NCBI RefSeq assembly: GCF_033958435.1
Contig: NC_134137.1
Span: forward strand, 246,248,501 to 246,312,500
DNA: 64,000 nt
Origin: Carettochelys insculpta
Taxonomy: Eukaryota > Chordata > Testudines > Carettochelyidae
Direction: 5' to 3'
Below, one piece after another: positions 1-11,186 of this stretch (its first letter is position 1; each line of letters begins with the position of its first letter). A model generated the notes under the pieces. That model searched no databases. It had not been told where the DNA came from and was given only the letters and a program-made list of their open reading frames with translations. The position numbers and the translations under genes were made by a program.

Positions 1-1890
1 AGGATGAGGGCAGTGGAAGCCTAAATGGCTTGTGTTGAGGTACTGGTGTATAGATCCTAAGTGACCTGAGTTGCCCGGGAATTCTAAAGGCAGTGCAGCT
101 TCATATCCTTCTTTTCAGGGAACAGACCTGCACAGTCAATAGGGAAGTCCTGGATCACAGTCTGGACCTCTGGGGGTAGACCACAAACCTGGAGCCAGGT
201 GTTGTGCCTCATGGCAATACACATGACCACCAATCAACCTGGCGGTCGAGTCAGCCGTGTATGTCACTACCTCAAGGGAGTTGTGGGCTCCAGTTTTGTT
301 CTCCTCCAGGAGTGCCATGAGCTCCAGACACAAGGCCGCAGGCAGTAGCTCCTGAAACATATACAGTGTGTGCCCAGAGTTATAGAAAGTAGTGACTCAG
401 CACCTGCTGGTTGTAGATGTGAAGCTGGAGACCCTCGATCAAGTAGACCCTAAAGAGGTCCAGCTTCTTAGCATTCTTGTTCTTAGTGGCTGGTCCCAGC
501 TGCTCTTCATGGTTAACAGCTTCAACCGTGAGTGACCTAGGTGGAGGTTGGGTGAATGAGTTGGGTGAATGGGCACACTGGAAAGTCTAAATCAGGTGTA
601 AGGGCACCCTGGACTGGCCCTCAGGGCCCAAGATTTCCACCACTGGGGCTGCATCTTCCACTGCCTACCCTGTGGGGACACAGACTGTGGGCCACTCACC
701 GTAAAAGGTCCCGAAGGGAGGAAGATGTACCCATGACCACCTCGCCCAGGGAGGAAGAGATGGATTCCTGGGGACTGGGGCCTCCCAACCTTCGGGCTCC
801 CTTCTATTCCCAGAGACACTCGGGAGATGAGACATTAGTGGTTCAGCAGATGTCAACAAGTGATGAGGCATCACGTGACCTGGAATGGGCTTGGGATTCT
901 GGACAGCTCAGGAGCCACTGCTGTGCCCAAAGGTGCCTGGTGGGACAAAGTCACGGAAGCCACCAGCAATGCCAGGTCCTGACCCTGATAATAGGCCCAG
1001 GGTGTCCAGAATGGTCACTGCACAGGTGCCTGCTACTGCGGGGGCCAGGACATCTGCGGTGCTGCTGCGAGATGTGAAGAACTCCACCTCCACCTCCACC
1101 TCACATTCGGCGGCTTAACACAGAAGTGTGGTGTCCAACAAGACTGGGAAGCAATGCCAATAGGAGGGTTAGTGGCCCTGCAGCACGGTTGGTTTGTCCT
1201 GCGGCTGTATAGGAGCCAGGGATGGCACGAGCTTGGTGGTGTTGAGGCCAGGGCATGTGCTGCATTGTGGACAGTGCCGGTGCTGCAATCTGCCATGTGC
1301 TCAGAAGTCTGGATCAGGTCCCATGCCATCTTGTCCCATCTGACTTCTAAGGGAGGTCCAGGTCTTCCTCCAGGCCTTCCCACAGGGACTCTAATGACAA
1401 CAGACTTGACAGACCCAGTGGTGCCGCACTGTCCTTAAGGTGCCCCACTGAGGGGCGCACCAACTGATGGTGGCTGCTGGCCCTATTGGCCAGAGACTAG
1501 CTCTGCTAGGCCTTGACTTCTTGGGTGGCTCCAGAGACACAGAATTGTGCCAGGCAGAGAAGCTTCTCTTATGTGCCAGAGAGTGGTGCCTTTGCTCTTT
1601 TGATCCCTCTTTACAAGAAGTTGACGTTTCCTGCACTGAAGCCAGCGCACTCTGAATGAAGGGTGATGTGCTGCACACCGAAAAGAATGGCACTGGGTCC
1701 AGCAGTGGGGGCTGAAGTGACGACTCCATAAGCAGGAGTTTCAAGCGCTGATCTTGCTCTCTTTTCATCCTAGACTTGAAATTCCTGTGAATATTGCACT
1801 TATCAACTAAGTGCCCTTCACCTAAGCTCTTGTAGCAAGCTGTATGCGGCTCCCTCTGGGCACAGGCTTGCCACAGGTGATGCATCTCTT
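1..1890 (-). mobile_element. Degraded DIRS-like retrotransposon, gag region
   Basis: On the minus strand, an open stretch at 1885-1391 contains a CYKSLGEGHLVDKCN-type segment. This lines up with the CIRCLGESHVTQKC segment at the N-terminus of gag in the better-preserved DIRS at 17926-25034. Around 480-420 a KKLDLF segment, and at 360-136 a stretch ending near TPRGPDCDPGLP, match the C-terminal half of the same gag in the same order. The frame is broken repeatedly. The copy continues past the left edge of the window, and its right end was not resolved. Confidence 0.65.
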
Positions 1891-1905
1891 AAGCTCCCGC
1901 TGTAT

Positions 1906-3181
1906 GCCCTCAAAGAAAGAACAAAACATGAACCCCCCAGTTATAACGATCAACTAACTCTTGACATTAAGAGCTCGCTAACAATGAACAAGAACGGGTA
2001 GGGAACAGCACTGCTAGGTTTGTCAGGCAGAGCAAGAGAACAAGTGCTCTAATGATGTTACTGGTGCTAAGAAGGAACTGAGAGGGTGGAGAGCTGACCG
2101 AGCCCTTTACTACACTGCACTACAGGGGAGCTCCACAGCCAGCTCTAGCACTAAGGGAAAAGCCTTCTGATGACCAGGCATTTGGCAGGCACACGCACCT
2201 ACTGGAAGTGCATCAACAATCACTCAAAGAAGAGCAAGATGATTTTGCACTGTACTGTGCCTTGGATTATCGAGATTGGAATAACTCACATGAGCAAAGC
2301 TAAACAAGTACATAAGAGGCTGCAGGATGAGGGACATCATCAACTTTTCATGTTTTCCTTCTTCGTTTTGAAAAATTTCTGAGGTGTTGTAATTATGGAT
2401 CAGAACCCTACTGCCTTGTATAAAGACATAGCCAGAAGTCACTCCCTGTCTGAAAGCAATTACAGTCATAATCACCTGCTACAATAGAGACGGCCTCTGA
2501 TAACAATTTCAGCTTTTCAACAACAGTGTCTTTCAGTTACCAAAAGAATGTAAACTAGCTGGAAGCACCCAACCCTTAGTTAACCCCAGCTCAAAGAGCT
2601 GTGGTAAGAACAATACTGCTTCCCAATTTGGGACCAAACATTCTGTTAACTCAATGCTTAACAGAATTCAGAAGCCCCCTGAAAATGGTACTGGTGGATA
2701 GCAGAATGTATATCTCTGCAAGCAGCAGGCACTAAGTGCCAAACACTCTGGAATATAGTAAGTCACTTTGTCAGCATTAAAAATTTTCAATATTTGAAAT
2801 AATGCCACATGATTGAAGTTTTGTCATCGGTAAATTCATAGGATGTCAGCCCCTTAGATAATTAACATATTTCCCTTTCTAAGTTTTAAGTCAGTCTGGC
2901 CTGTTCCTCAATATTTTATTTCTGAGTAATACCTCTAATAAAATGTCAATGAAATACACATAGCACAATTTGGCCCAGTCTACCACAATTTCACCAGTGC
3001 AGAAGATGACAATGGGTATCTACTGGTGTAACTGAGTGCGGTCCAAAGTTTCAATGTAATTAAGCCCAGTGGAAATTTTGCCCAACTCTTGAAAATGTAG
3101 GACTGCAGGACAAATAAACAAGTAAACCTTGATTAAAGTGAGAAGCCTATGTATGGGCCTTTGGGACTAAATCTTTCAGAC
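1906..3181. other. Intron sequence with no recognised element
   Basis: AT-rich, stop-dense sequence on both strands. No exon-like open frame, terminal repeat or LINE motif was recognised here. It presumably belongs to an intron of the ARHGAP8-like gene or to the region 3' of the seen exons. Confidence 0.4.
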
Positions 3182-3617
3182 TAAGGCTATGTCTACACCA
3201 TGAGATAAATTCGATATACAATGAAATTGAAAACTTAGATATCATGAATTCGAATAAAGTGCCCACAAAGCTTCCTGAAATTCGACCCAACTTTTGTCCA
3301 GGTCGAATCTCTGTGTCCCCATTGCCCCATGCAAGTTCGACAGCAGGAGCACTGCATTGTGGGTACCTATCCCACAGTGCCTTAGCCCCGGTTGCTTGGG
3401 GGTGTTTCATGTTGTAATCCCAGAATTCCAATCACTGTCCTATAATTCACTGCATCAGTAATTGTGCGATAAAAGAACTGGAGATCACGCCATTTCCTGC
3501 TGCAGCATTACAGAGCAAGCATGCATCAACAAATGCTAAAAATCATAGCACAGATCATTTCGGCAACCACAGCAACTCTCACGCAATTTGTCCTTCAATT
3601 CCAAAGCTTGATGGTGC

Positions 3618-4769
3618 TTGTCTATCAGTTTACCTATCAGCAGTGGTGCTGCTGCTGCTGACGAGGATGGTATTTTAGAACAGCAATTGTGCCAACCGTG
3701 GAACAAGAATGCAGAGCTGGTAGGTGCCATGACTGCATTATTGACAGTGGAGCGGCGTTTTTGGACTCGAGAGACCAGCACACACTGGTGGTATCCCATT
3801 GTTTTGGAGTCCTGGAATGACCAGCAATGCATGCAGAACTTTCACATGTGCACGTCCACCTTTGTGGAACTTTGCGATGCACTGGCACCTGCCCTGAAGC
3901 ACAGCAACTCCAAAATGAGGCAGGTTTTAATGGCACAGAAGCGAATAGCAATTACACCGTGGAAGTTTGCAACCCCTGACAGTTACCAAGCAGTGGCAAA
4001 TCAGTTCACTGTGGGCAGATCTACAGTGGGGTCCGTGGTGATGGAGGTGGCCCATGCAATCTGTTGGCATTTCCCCAGGAAGATTGTGACCCTGGGAGAT
4101 GTATAGGCCATAGTGGATGGCTTTGCTGCTCAGAGCTTTCCTAACTGTGGTGGGGCAACAGATGGCGTGCACATCCCCATCATGGCCCCGGCACACCTGG
4201 CATCAGAGTATATTAATTGAAAGAGGTACATTTCCATGGTCATGCAGGGGTTGGCAGATCACAAAGGTCATTTTACCAACATCAACGTTGGCTGGTCGGG
4301 GAGGGTGCACAACGTGCGCATATTCCGAAGTTCAGGACTGTACTGAAAGCTCCTGGATGGGACTTTTTTTTCTAATTAGAAAATCAAAACTGGTGATGTG
4401 GAGATGCCCATTGTTATATTGGACGACCCTGCTTACCCTCTGCTTCCCTGCTCAATGAAACTCTACACAGGAGCCCTGGACCCCAGAACGGAAAACTTTA
4501 ATTACAGATTGAGCAAATGCAGAATGATCGTGGAACGCGCCTTTGGATGGTTGAAAGTAAGGTTCAGATGTTTACTGATCCATTTGGACGTTTCTGAAGC
4601 TAATGTCCCCACCGTTATTATAGTGCGCACGATTTGCAAAACATATGTGAATCAAAGCGGGAGAGTGTCCCATCCATATGGCATTCTGAAGCCGAGGCAA
4701 AAGGCAGGGCTTACTTGCAGCTGTCTACACTGCCCTCCACCAGTACCCACGCTGAAGCTGCAGCAATAA
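3618..4769 (+). pseudogene. PIF/Harbinger transposase (HARBI1-like), inactivated
   Basis: Three open pieces in two frames encode a Harbinger DDE transposase. The first (3618-4106) has a helical N-terminal region with MCTSTFVELCDALAPALKHS and then W.FATPDSYQ.VANQFTVGRSTVG. The middle part has a TDGVHIPIM segment holding the first catalytic aspartate. The last part (4398-4769) has DDPAYPLLP and MIVERAFGWLK with the catalytic glutamate. The position of the second aspartate reads VHNVRIF, where active relatives have VHDARVF, so the residue is lost. In-frame stops occur after DV at 4106 and within the IN.KRY segment near 4219. It would have catalysed cut-and-paste transposition. Confidence 0.85.
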
Positions 4770-5541
4770 GGGACACATTAAAAACAGCATTATGAATTAT
4801 CTGTAACACACATGGTACCAGTGTATGTCTCTGCCATAATCCCAATAAATCAACCATGACATAATGAATGAATGCTCTTCTTTGGTGGGACAAGGGAGTT
4901 TCACTGCCCCTCCCACCCCCCAGTTCCCTCAGCTGTGCATCTGCTGTGGACCAGGGAGTTTTACTGCCCAGCTGTGCCTTCAGCAGCACTCACACTCCCC
5001 AACACTGCCCAGATCCCTCAGCCGCATGTCTGCTGCAGACAAGGTGGTATCACTGGGCAGCTGCACCTCCAGCAGCACTCACCCTCCCCCCACCCACTCA
5101 TTTTGATTTGTGTCCCCCCCACCCCACCAGGACAAGAAATCACACTGAGCTCAAAGGAATGCTTTTATTTTAGGGTTAAGAGGTGTTTAAGTGGCCGGGA
5201 ATTAAAGCCTTCTTAAGGGTGCTTGAATAGCCTTTTGCAATGGCCCTTGGGGCTGGAGTGACAGGGTAGCCTTGCTCTCCATCCCTGCATGAGGGGACCA
5301 TGATGATGCGTGGTGTGCCCTTTCCTTGGAGAACTTGTCGCGAGGAATGCGACGATGGTGGTGGGGTGGGCTCCCCCTCCTCAGGGGACTCAGGCCAGCA
5401 GGTATCAGCTGATGCCCTGATGGGTTGGGGAATCCCTCTGCAGCAGCAGAAGGGACCGCAGGACTGCCATCTGCTAAGTAATGGCTGTTACAAGCTTTGC
5501 AGTGACCTCCGTCTGCTTTGCCATGTCCACAATACCTATAG

Positions 5542-6186
5542 CTATGCCCACCCCCAACCCGCTTCTAGCATGCAGAATAAAGACTCACCCAAACCGCTTG
5601 CTCCAGAGTGCTTGGGGACCGGCACACAAGTGACTGGCGTGGAAGTGACCAGTGTAAAGGTGACTGGTTCCAGGTCTATGGTGAAGAGCTCAGGGCTGTC
5701 CAGAACAACTTCCTCTGTCCCCTGCTCATTGCTCCCTTCCTCCTCTCCATTTCCCTCTTCCACCGGGACATTCTGCTCCTCCGTGCTTACCCCGGAATCC
5801 ATACCAGAGCCTCCACAAGCATCATAATTCAGTCCAGGCTATGTGGTGGGGTCGTTCCCCATAAGCATGTGGAGCTGTTGATAATAGCGGCAAGTCCGTG
5901 GAGCAGTCCCTGACCACTGGTTTGCTTCCTGGACTTTTTGATAGGCCTGCCGGAGTTCTTTCACCTTCAACTGGCACTGCATAGAGTCCCAGGAGTAACC
6001 TCGGGCTGCCATCTCGTGCACCATCTGATCATAGATGGCCGTGTTTCTCTTGGCCACCCAAAGTCTCTTCACCACTGATTGGTCTCCCCAAATGGCAATG
6101 AGATCCAGAATCACTTGGTGGGTCCAAGCTGGGGCTCTCTTGTAAGCCTGAGAAGTGCTAGTCAGACCACTACCCTGAGTTCTCAT
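5542..6186 (-). pseudogene. Harbinger Myb/SANT-like DNA-binding protein, interrupted
   Basis: The frame from 6186 encodes APAWTHQVILDLIAIWGDQS, then YDQMVHEMAARGYSWDSMQC and a VKELRQAY segment. This is a three-helix Myb/SANT-like (MADF/trihelix) domain of the kind encoded by the second gene of Harbinger elements, where it binds the transposon ends and helps bring the transposase into the nucleus. An in-frame TAG at about 5841-5839 separates the domain from a downstream acidic stretch in the same frame (5802-5542, rich in E and V). It converges on the transposase gene. Confidence 0.8.
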
Positions 6187-6684
6187 GATTACAGTACAGT
6201 GGTACCAATAACTGCCACCTATGCGGTGAGATGGCTACCAATGCGGTGAAACACGATGGACAAAGGCATTTTTTTTCTTAAATGGATGCCCTTTTTATTT
6301 GCAGGGTGGGGCTGCTAAATTCCAGTTCAAATTTTCATTCAAATTCAAATTCAATCCAAACTTTACAGGCTTACTTTGACCTTCTTCCTGCACACCTGAC
6401 AGCAGTGCACAACAAAGCGGCCAAGTAGCTTTGTGGGATACATACAGGACACTTCTGAAGGCTAACAAATTCAAATTAAGGACATGGTGTTTCCACACTA
6501 GCCTTGATTCGAGATTTTAAATTAGAGATAGACACTATAGCCATCCCATATCATCAATATGCTGTAATTGGCATTATGGCTCCATAAATTGAGTTAACAG
6601 TATTACGTGCGAAAACAGTCACGTTTTCATATTGAGCTAAACCCCTGAAATTGGAATTTATCTCGTAGTGTAGATGCAGCCTAA

Positions 6685-7496
6685 GCTCCCAGCTGCTCTG
6701 TGTGGCCACTACATAACAAATTTCCATAAGAATGCAGTTTATTTTGGTGGCAGCATTCTAAATTTCTCCCTTGCTTAACTGTTGTGCAACACACTAATTC
6801 CCCTCCAGCTGCCAACTTCCATTGCCAAGGGCCGCTGCACTTGTGTTTGGAGCAGTAACTAGTTTTTAAAAGCATACTGTAAACTTGTAGGATGTAAAGC
6901 AGCATATAAAAACATACAAGAACAGAAACAACTTTGAACAACAGAGTCTAGTATTGGACAAAAGGAATAGAGCAAATGGGTGTGGTGGGGGTTGGGAGAG
7001 GGAGGGATGTAAGAGTGTTTATTAATGCATTGTACTATAAATATAATCATATATATTTTTGTACTTCCACAACACAAACTTGGATTTTCAAAATACAAAC
7101 CCAAGATTAGACAGCTAAAGAAGTCCATATTTAGGCCCGGGTCTATTTTCAGAGAAGCTGAACAGACGACGACTCTTATGCATCCGCTAGGCTGGAAGCT
7201 GTTAGCTGCTTGGGACTCTTGAAAATCAGGCAGATGCCTAAATATGAACTTACAATCTAACTTTGGGATCCTATTTTTGAACATCTTGCTCGTGGATTTT
7301 TATCTTTGCTTTCTACTGGATGGAATGTTGAACTTGCTATCATATCAGTCAAGTGCCTGAGGCACATACAAGACAAATGGTCCTATACAAATACTACTAT
7401 GTCATGGGTCAATGATAAAGTGATTATAAATTAGCCAAATCCAGATCAACTACAAATACAAAACTCATGACATGATATCAAGTGATTTATACTCAC
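6685..7496. other. Intron sequence, no recognised element
   Basis: Lies between Harbinger element 1 and the donor of the last visible ARHGAP8 exon. No LINE, terminal repeat or exon was recognised. A short purine-rich tract near 6980-7015 is the only low-complexity stretch. Confidence 0.45.
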
Positions 7497-7625
7497 TGGT
7501 GATTCCAAGGATTTGATCATAGGATTCAAAGGTTAGTAAAGGCTGTGGAAGTTCCCTCAGGAAAGTCTTCAAGATAACAGCAGGAATATGGATATCTCCA
7601 TAGTCATCAAAATTAACAGGCTTGC
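7497..7625 (-). CDS. ARHGAP8: ARHGAP8 exon: RhoGAP core
   Basis: This 129-bp exon has a TTGGTCCTCTAG acceptor and a GTGAGT donor. The peptide contains [20 protein letters not shown], then [12 protein letters not shown] and YDQILGIT. The K.FLRELP.PL motif is a hallmark of RhoGAP domains and forms part of the GTPase-binding face. The sequence [11 protein letters not shown] points to ARHGAP8 rather than ARHGAP1. The rest of the GAP domain, including the conserved asparagine of the N...NLA..F motif, must lie left of the window, since none of it is visible in 1-7496. Confidence 0.95.
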
Positions 7626-8282
7626 CTAGAGGACCAAGAAGGATGACTTCTGAATAACATGTTTCAACGTGTTTATTATGGTTTAAAAATGTGCTCTAAA
7701 TCACAGTTAGAAAAAAAAAAAACCCTTGCTTTCAGCTGCTGCAGATTCTTAATGTTATATTGTACTTTTTTTAATGAAGCTTTTTAATTTAGCCTCAAGA
7801 GACTCACCTCCAAAAGACATTTTAGCAAATGAATTCAACACATTTCACAAATTTTTATGTGAAATTATACTTCATTGTCATAACCATGGGAAAAACACTA
7901 GAGACAAAATGACAAGAAGATACTGTGCTGGATAATTTGTAACTAACCGCAGAAACCTACCAAACATTGAGGGAATGCAAGTGTTTATGAAAAACCAGAC
8001 TGCTTTTGACTTATGCCTCATAATTCATTAGCTGGCACAGATATTGTAAACTCCTGCTCTGACATCAGTTGATGACTCATTATTCAGAAAGCCTTAAATG
8101 CCTGCTGTTATTTTTCAGGTTTCTGTATTACTGCTTACAGAAATATGACATTTTAGGTTACAAATGGATTTATGATTAGCTAATTATATGAAAGATAGCG
8201 ATACTGTGTCACCAACAGATACATCATCAATGTGGCCTTTGGAATGTTATTAATTTAAAGCAACGGGAGGATGGTGACTTAC
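7626..8282 (-). other. ARHGAP8 intron (657 bp)
   Basis: Short intron between the arginine-finger exon and the next GAP exon. It runs from the GTAAGT donor after 8283 to the CTCTAG acceptor before 7625. It is AT-rich with an A-run near 7711-7723, and no transposon was recognised. Confidence 0.75.
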
Positions 8283-8360
8283 CCTGATTATAGAGTTTCT
8301 GAATGTCTTTAATAGTTTGGATGCTGGCTGACCTTCTGAACAGACCTTCTACACGGAGCC
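8283..8360 (-). CDS. ARHGAP8: ARHGAP8 exon: RhoGAP arginine-finger region
   Basis: This 78-bp exon has a TTTTATTTTTTCAG acceptor and a GTAAGT donor. The peptide [20 protein letters not shown] is followed by QKLYNQ. The motif G(I/L)FRRSA holds the arginine finger that RhoGAP proteins insert into the GTPase active site, and both arginines are present, so catalysis should be intact. The following exon begins 657 bp further along the minus strand. Confidence 0.95.
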
Positions 8361-8788
8361 CTGAAAAAATAAAATGAAGGTGCTGTGTGTGAAAGCTGTC
8401 GTGTGTTGGCTTTTTTTAATAGGTTTAAATCATGTTGGAACAGAGTGAGTGGGTCTCATGACAGGTAGACTCATCAGGTTCAGAAGCTAGTGGTTTTCAA
8501 ACACAGCCATTTTATTGACTTTGAGTCCAGTGTGGTTCTTCTGAAGAGGTGGCAGCGTTTGGAGATCCATAAAGCCAGAATGCAGAATCAAACATTCCTC
8601 AAAGTTTTATTAAACACCTTGCAATTAATTTTTTAATTTAAACAGTAAAGTTTACAAAATGCCCACATGATTTAGGAGACTACTTTCCATTTAAAAGATA
8701 GTCATGCCTAATGCCTTTTCTATACAAACACTTAATTCATGGCAAGATAGGGTGTGACTCTACTCCACATCAACCTGCCACACACTAG
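8361..8788. other. Intron sequence, no recognised element
   Basis: Part of the 2.75-kb intron between the 11113 and 8360 exons. It includes the acceptor tract next to 8360. Nothing else was recognised. Confidence 0.45.
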
Positions 8789-9217
8789 ACCTATGTCTAC
8801 ATTAGAGAGATCTATTGACAGAAGTTACTGTTGGAAGATATCTTCTGACAAAAGACTTCTGTCAACAGATCGCGGCCACTCATAAAAGCGGATCACTCTG
8901 TTGATCTGCTCTGTAAACAGAGAGCGGTCGGACTGCCCAGTTGCTCTCTTGACAGAATGGCCAACCAGAAGCACAGCAGACAGAGTTGCCCAGTGACTCA
9001 GAAGCCCTGTATGTTAACAGAGGGCCAGCTGGAGCATCTACATGGCTTTTTTATTAACACATTCTGTCGAGAAAGGTGCTCTGCCTCGTGAGGGAGAGAG
9101 GCAGAAGACTATTGACAAAAGTGCCGAGTTCTGTCAACTTACTGTTGACAGAACGCATTTTTATTGTGGACGCTCTGCAAGTTTAGTTGACAAAACTGTC
9201 TAGTGTAGACACAGCCA
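8789..9217. mobile_element. MITE with inverted termini
   Basis: The left end reads CTATGTCTACATTAGAGAGA and the reverse complement of the right end reads GGCTGTGTCTACACTAGACA. Each is followed by related sequence (TTGACAGAAG and TTTTGTCAAC). The interior repeats TGACAGAA-type words in both orientations. The outer GTCTACA core is shared with the Harbinger elements here, so this is probably a non-autonomous Harbinger-type element. There is no coding capacity. Confidence 0.7.
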
Positions 9218-9327
9218 AGCTGCCTGTGTGGACACTGCTGCTATGCATTAAAACAATCATCATTAGCAACTAGGGAAATACAACCTAGATGGACCTACTA
9301 TATGGTGGGTGCATAACTGTTAGGGAA

Positions 9328-9580
9328 ACCGTTCCTACAGAGTAGTTATCAGGTTTTCAGTCATGCTGGAAGGGCATAATGAGGGGGGTCCCAGAGGGCT
9401 CAGTTCTGTTCAATGTCCTCATTGATGATTTACATGACGAACAGAGAGTGCATTTACAAAGTTTGTGGAGGGTACCAAGATGGGAGGGTTGCAAGTGCTT
9501 TGGTGGATAGGATTATAATTCATAATGATCTGGGCAAAGTGGAGAAATGGTCTGAGAAAGATACTATGGCCCATGTTAAA
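9328..9580 (+). mobile_element. CR1 LINE fragment (reverse transcriptase region)
   Basis: The plus strand reads like the GxxEGSVLFNVLIDDL segment of CR1 reverse transcriptase, followed by a decayed FADD-type region and an INDLGKVEKWS-like segment. The sequence lines up with 63120-63340 of the better-preserved CR1 at the right end. It is truncated at both ends and frameshifted. Confidence 0.65.
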
Positions 9581-9867
9581 GTTCCTGCTTTCTTTCCTAC
9601 TTCTGTGGTGCTTAACAGTTGTGAAAAGACAGAGCCACTGTGGGTATACAGCAGGGAGATGTAAGCCTGGGTAAGCAGAAAATAAAATCAGTGTATACCC
9701 CTCACTCCGTGTGAAAATATTTTAAAGGTTTTATTTTTGTTCCAATGTGAAACTGAACCGTTGCCCTCAGGTATGCTCTAGTTTTCAGTCAAAATGTTAA
9801 TTAGCATAAATTCACCCTAGTTGGTGGGCAAGGGTGCACTTTATAAAACATAAATGAATATAAGACC

Positions 9868-10152
9868 AGTGCTGGACAAGAGAATCTGCCAGATGATGGG
9901 AGGTCAATATTTTCCACTGCATTACTAACACTTCTACTGCTTACTGTGCTCTTAAAAGACATTTAGGGGTAAATTACAGCCAAATAATAGCACAGAACGC
10001 AGAGCCTGGACTGGCATCTGTAAACAAACTTTATGGGACCACAGGAAACTTGGCCACCAACACAAGCGGTCATCCGACTAACTAAAATCATGCCGGATTA
10101 CAGAGTTTGCCGACTGAGAGAGTTCTGGATTAGAGAGCTTCAAACTTGTAGT
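9868..10152. mobile_element. Dispersed MITE family A, copy 1
   Basis: Shares long stretches with 27651-27920 and 60165-60452, including CATTTAGGGGTAAATTACAG and a GGTCATCC.ACTAACTAAA segment. In other copies the outer ends read as inverted repeats (see the 60165 copy). This copy lacks a clean left terminus. Confidence 0.7.
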
Positions 10153-11112
10153 GGTAAATAAGACAGTGGAATTTGAATGGACACCCAGCTAATCTTTATA
10201 CTGCAAGAACATCTATCAGTGATTTAATTCCCAATTTTGCAAATATTTACACCTTTATCTAAATTTAAAGTTCAGCACAGGCATGACCATTTGAGGATAG
10301 AGGGCTTATATTAAACTTCAGAACCTGTCTTCAAGTCTGAGGAGTTAATGACAATACACAAGAAAACCTACTTTCACAGAGGTTAGGAGGGATAACATAG
10401 AATGTAAGTAGTAAACGACCAAATAAGTATCTGAATGTTTGTTTTACTTCCATCCAACCAGATTTAAATTGAATAAAGTTACTGCCAGCCACACCACTGC
10501 AGCAAAACTGTTCTCTTAAATTTAATAGCTGAACACGTGTGAAACAACAGCTCTGAAAATGGTGGGGAGAATAGGCCTTACCTTTAGCAATCTATCAATA
10601 CAATCATTGCCTAAGAATTTACGAGAATTTCACACTAGCTGCCACTGGTGCAGAGCATATTTTCTAGAGAACAAGTTTTCCTTCGGATGCAGCTCATGAT
10701 TGTCCACTATTTCATTTTTAGGCATTTATTTAACAGTTAATGCCTTTATCTGATGTGGTTCTCCCTCAGTAAATGGCTTTGTAATAAACATCCACTTTAA
10801 TGTGTTTATTCCTGTATCGGGCATGCTTTACAATGCTCTACGTCTTATGGGACAACAGTGCAATAATAATCAAGCCCTACCAGAGCTATTTTGTCAGCTG
10901 AGGCCTCTATCCATCAAAGCACTTGAGTGTGTGCTGAGTTCTCACTGAAACCCCTGGCTTGTTTGGGATCTAACCATGTGCTTCGTATCAGGTATGTGCC
11001 TCACAATTCTAGTGAATCCACCCTGAGATCTGTATTAATTCATAATGATACCCTTGTGCAGACTCTCTCTTATTCCTGCACTCCCTCTCCCTGAAATAAA
11101 ACCAGATCTCAC
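10153..11112. other. Intron sequence, no recognised element
   Basis: AT-rich intronic DNA up to the donor of the 11113 exon. No open frame of interest and no recognisable repeat. Confidence 0.4.
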
Positions 11113-11186
11113 CTTTACTTTTCAGGTAGGACACTGTTTGCTTCATTACTGGTGGGATTAGTTGGCCTTTATTTTTGTCCTTCAGA
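11113..11186 (-). CDS. ARHGAP8: ARHGAP8 exon: start of RhoGAP domain
   Basis: This 74-bp exon is preceded by CTTCCAACAG and followed by GTGAGA. The peptide is LKDKNKGQLIPPVMKQTVSY and then LKSKG. The IPP.....V.YL pattern is the first helix of RhoGAP domains. The exon begins with one base of the split tyrosine codon and ends with the first G of a glycine codon completed by the 8360 exon. The polypyrimidine tract at the acceptor is short, but phase and homology leave little doubt. Confidence 0.9.

Larger units (their letters stand above)
3185..6681. mobile_element. PIF/Harbinger DNA transposon (element 1)
   Basis: Imperfect terminal inverted repeats read GGCTATGTCTACACCATGAG at the left and, reverse-complemented, GGCTGCATCTACACTACGAG at the right. 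Both ends are flanked by TAA (3182-3184 and 6682-6684), the 3-bp TWA target duplication typical of Harbinger elements. The interior holds a DDE transposase relic on the plus strand and a Myb/SANT-like gene on the minus strand, pointing towards each other. Both genes carry stops, so this copy is dead. Confidence 0.85.

Noticed and set aside
1154..1655. Plus-strand open frames at the window start
   Set aside because: They are antisense to the degraded DIRS gag on the minus strand and show no family resemblance.
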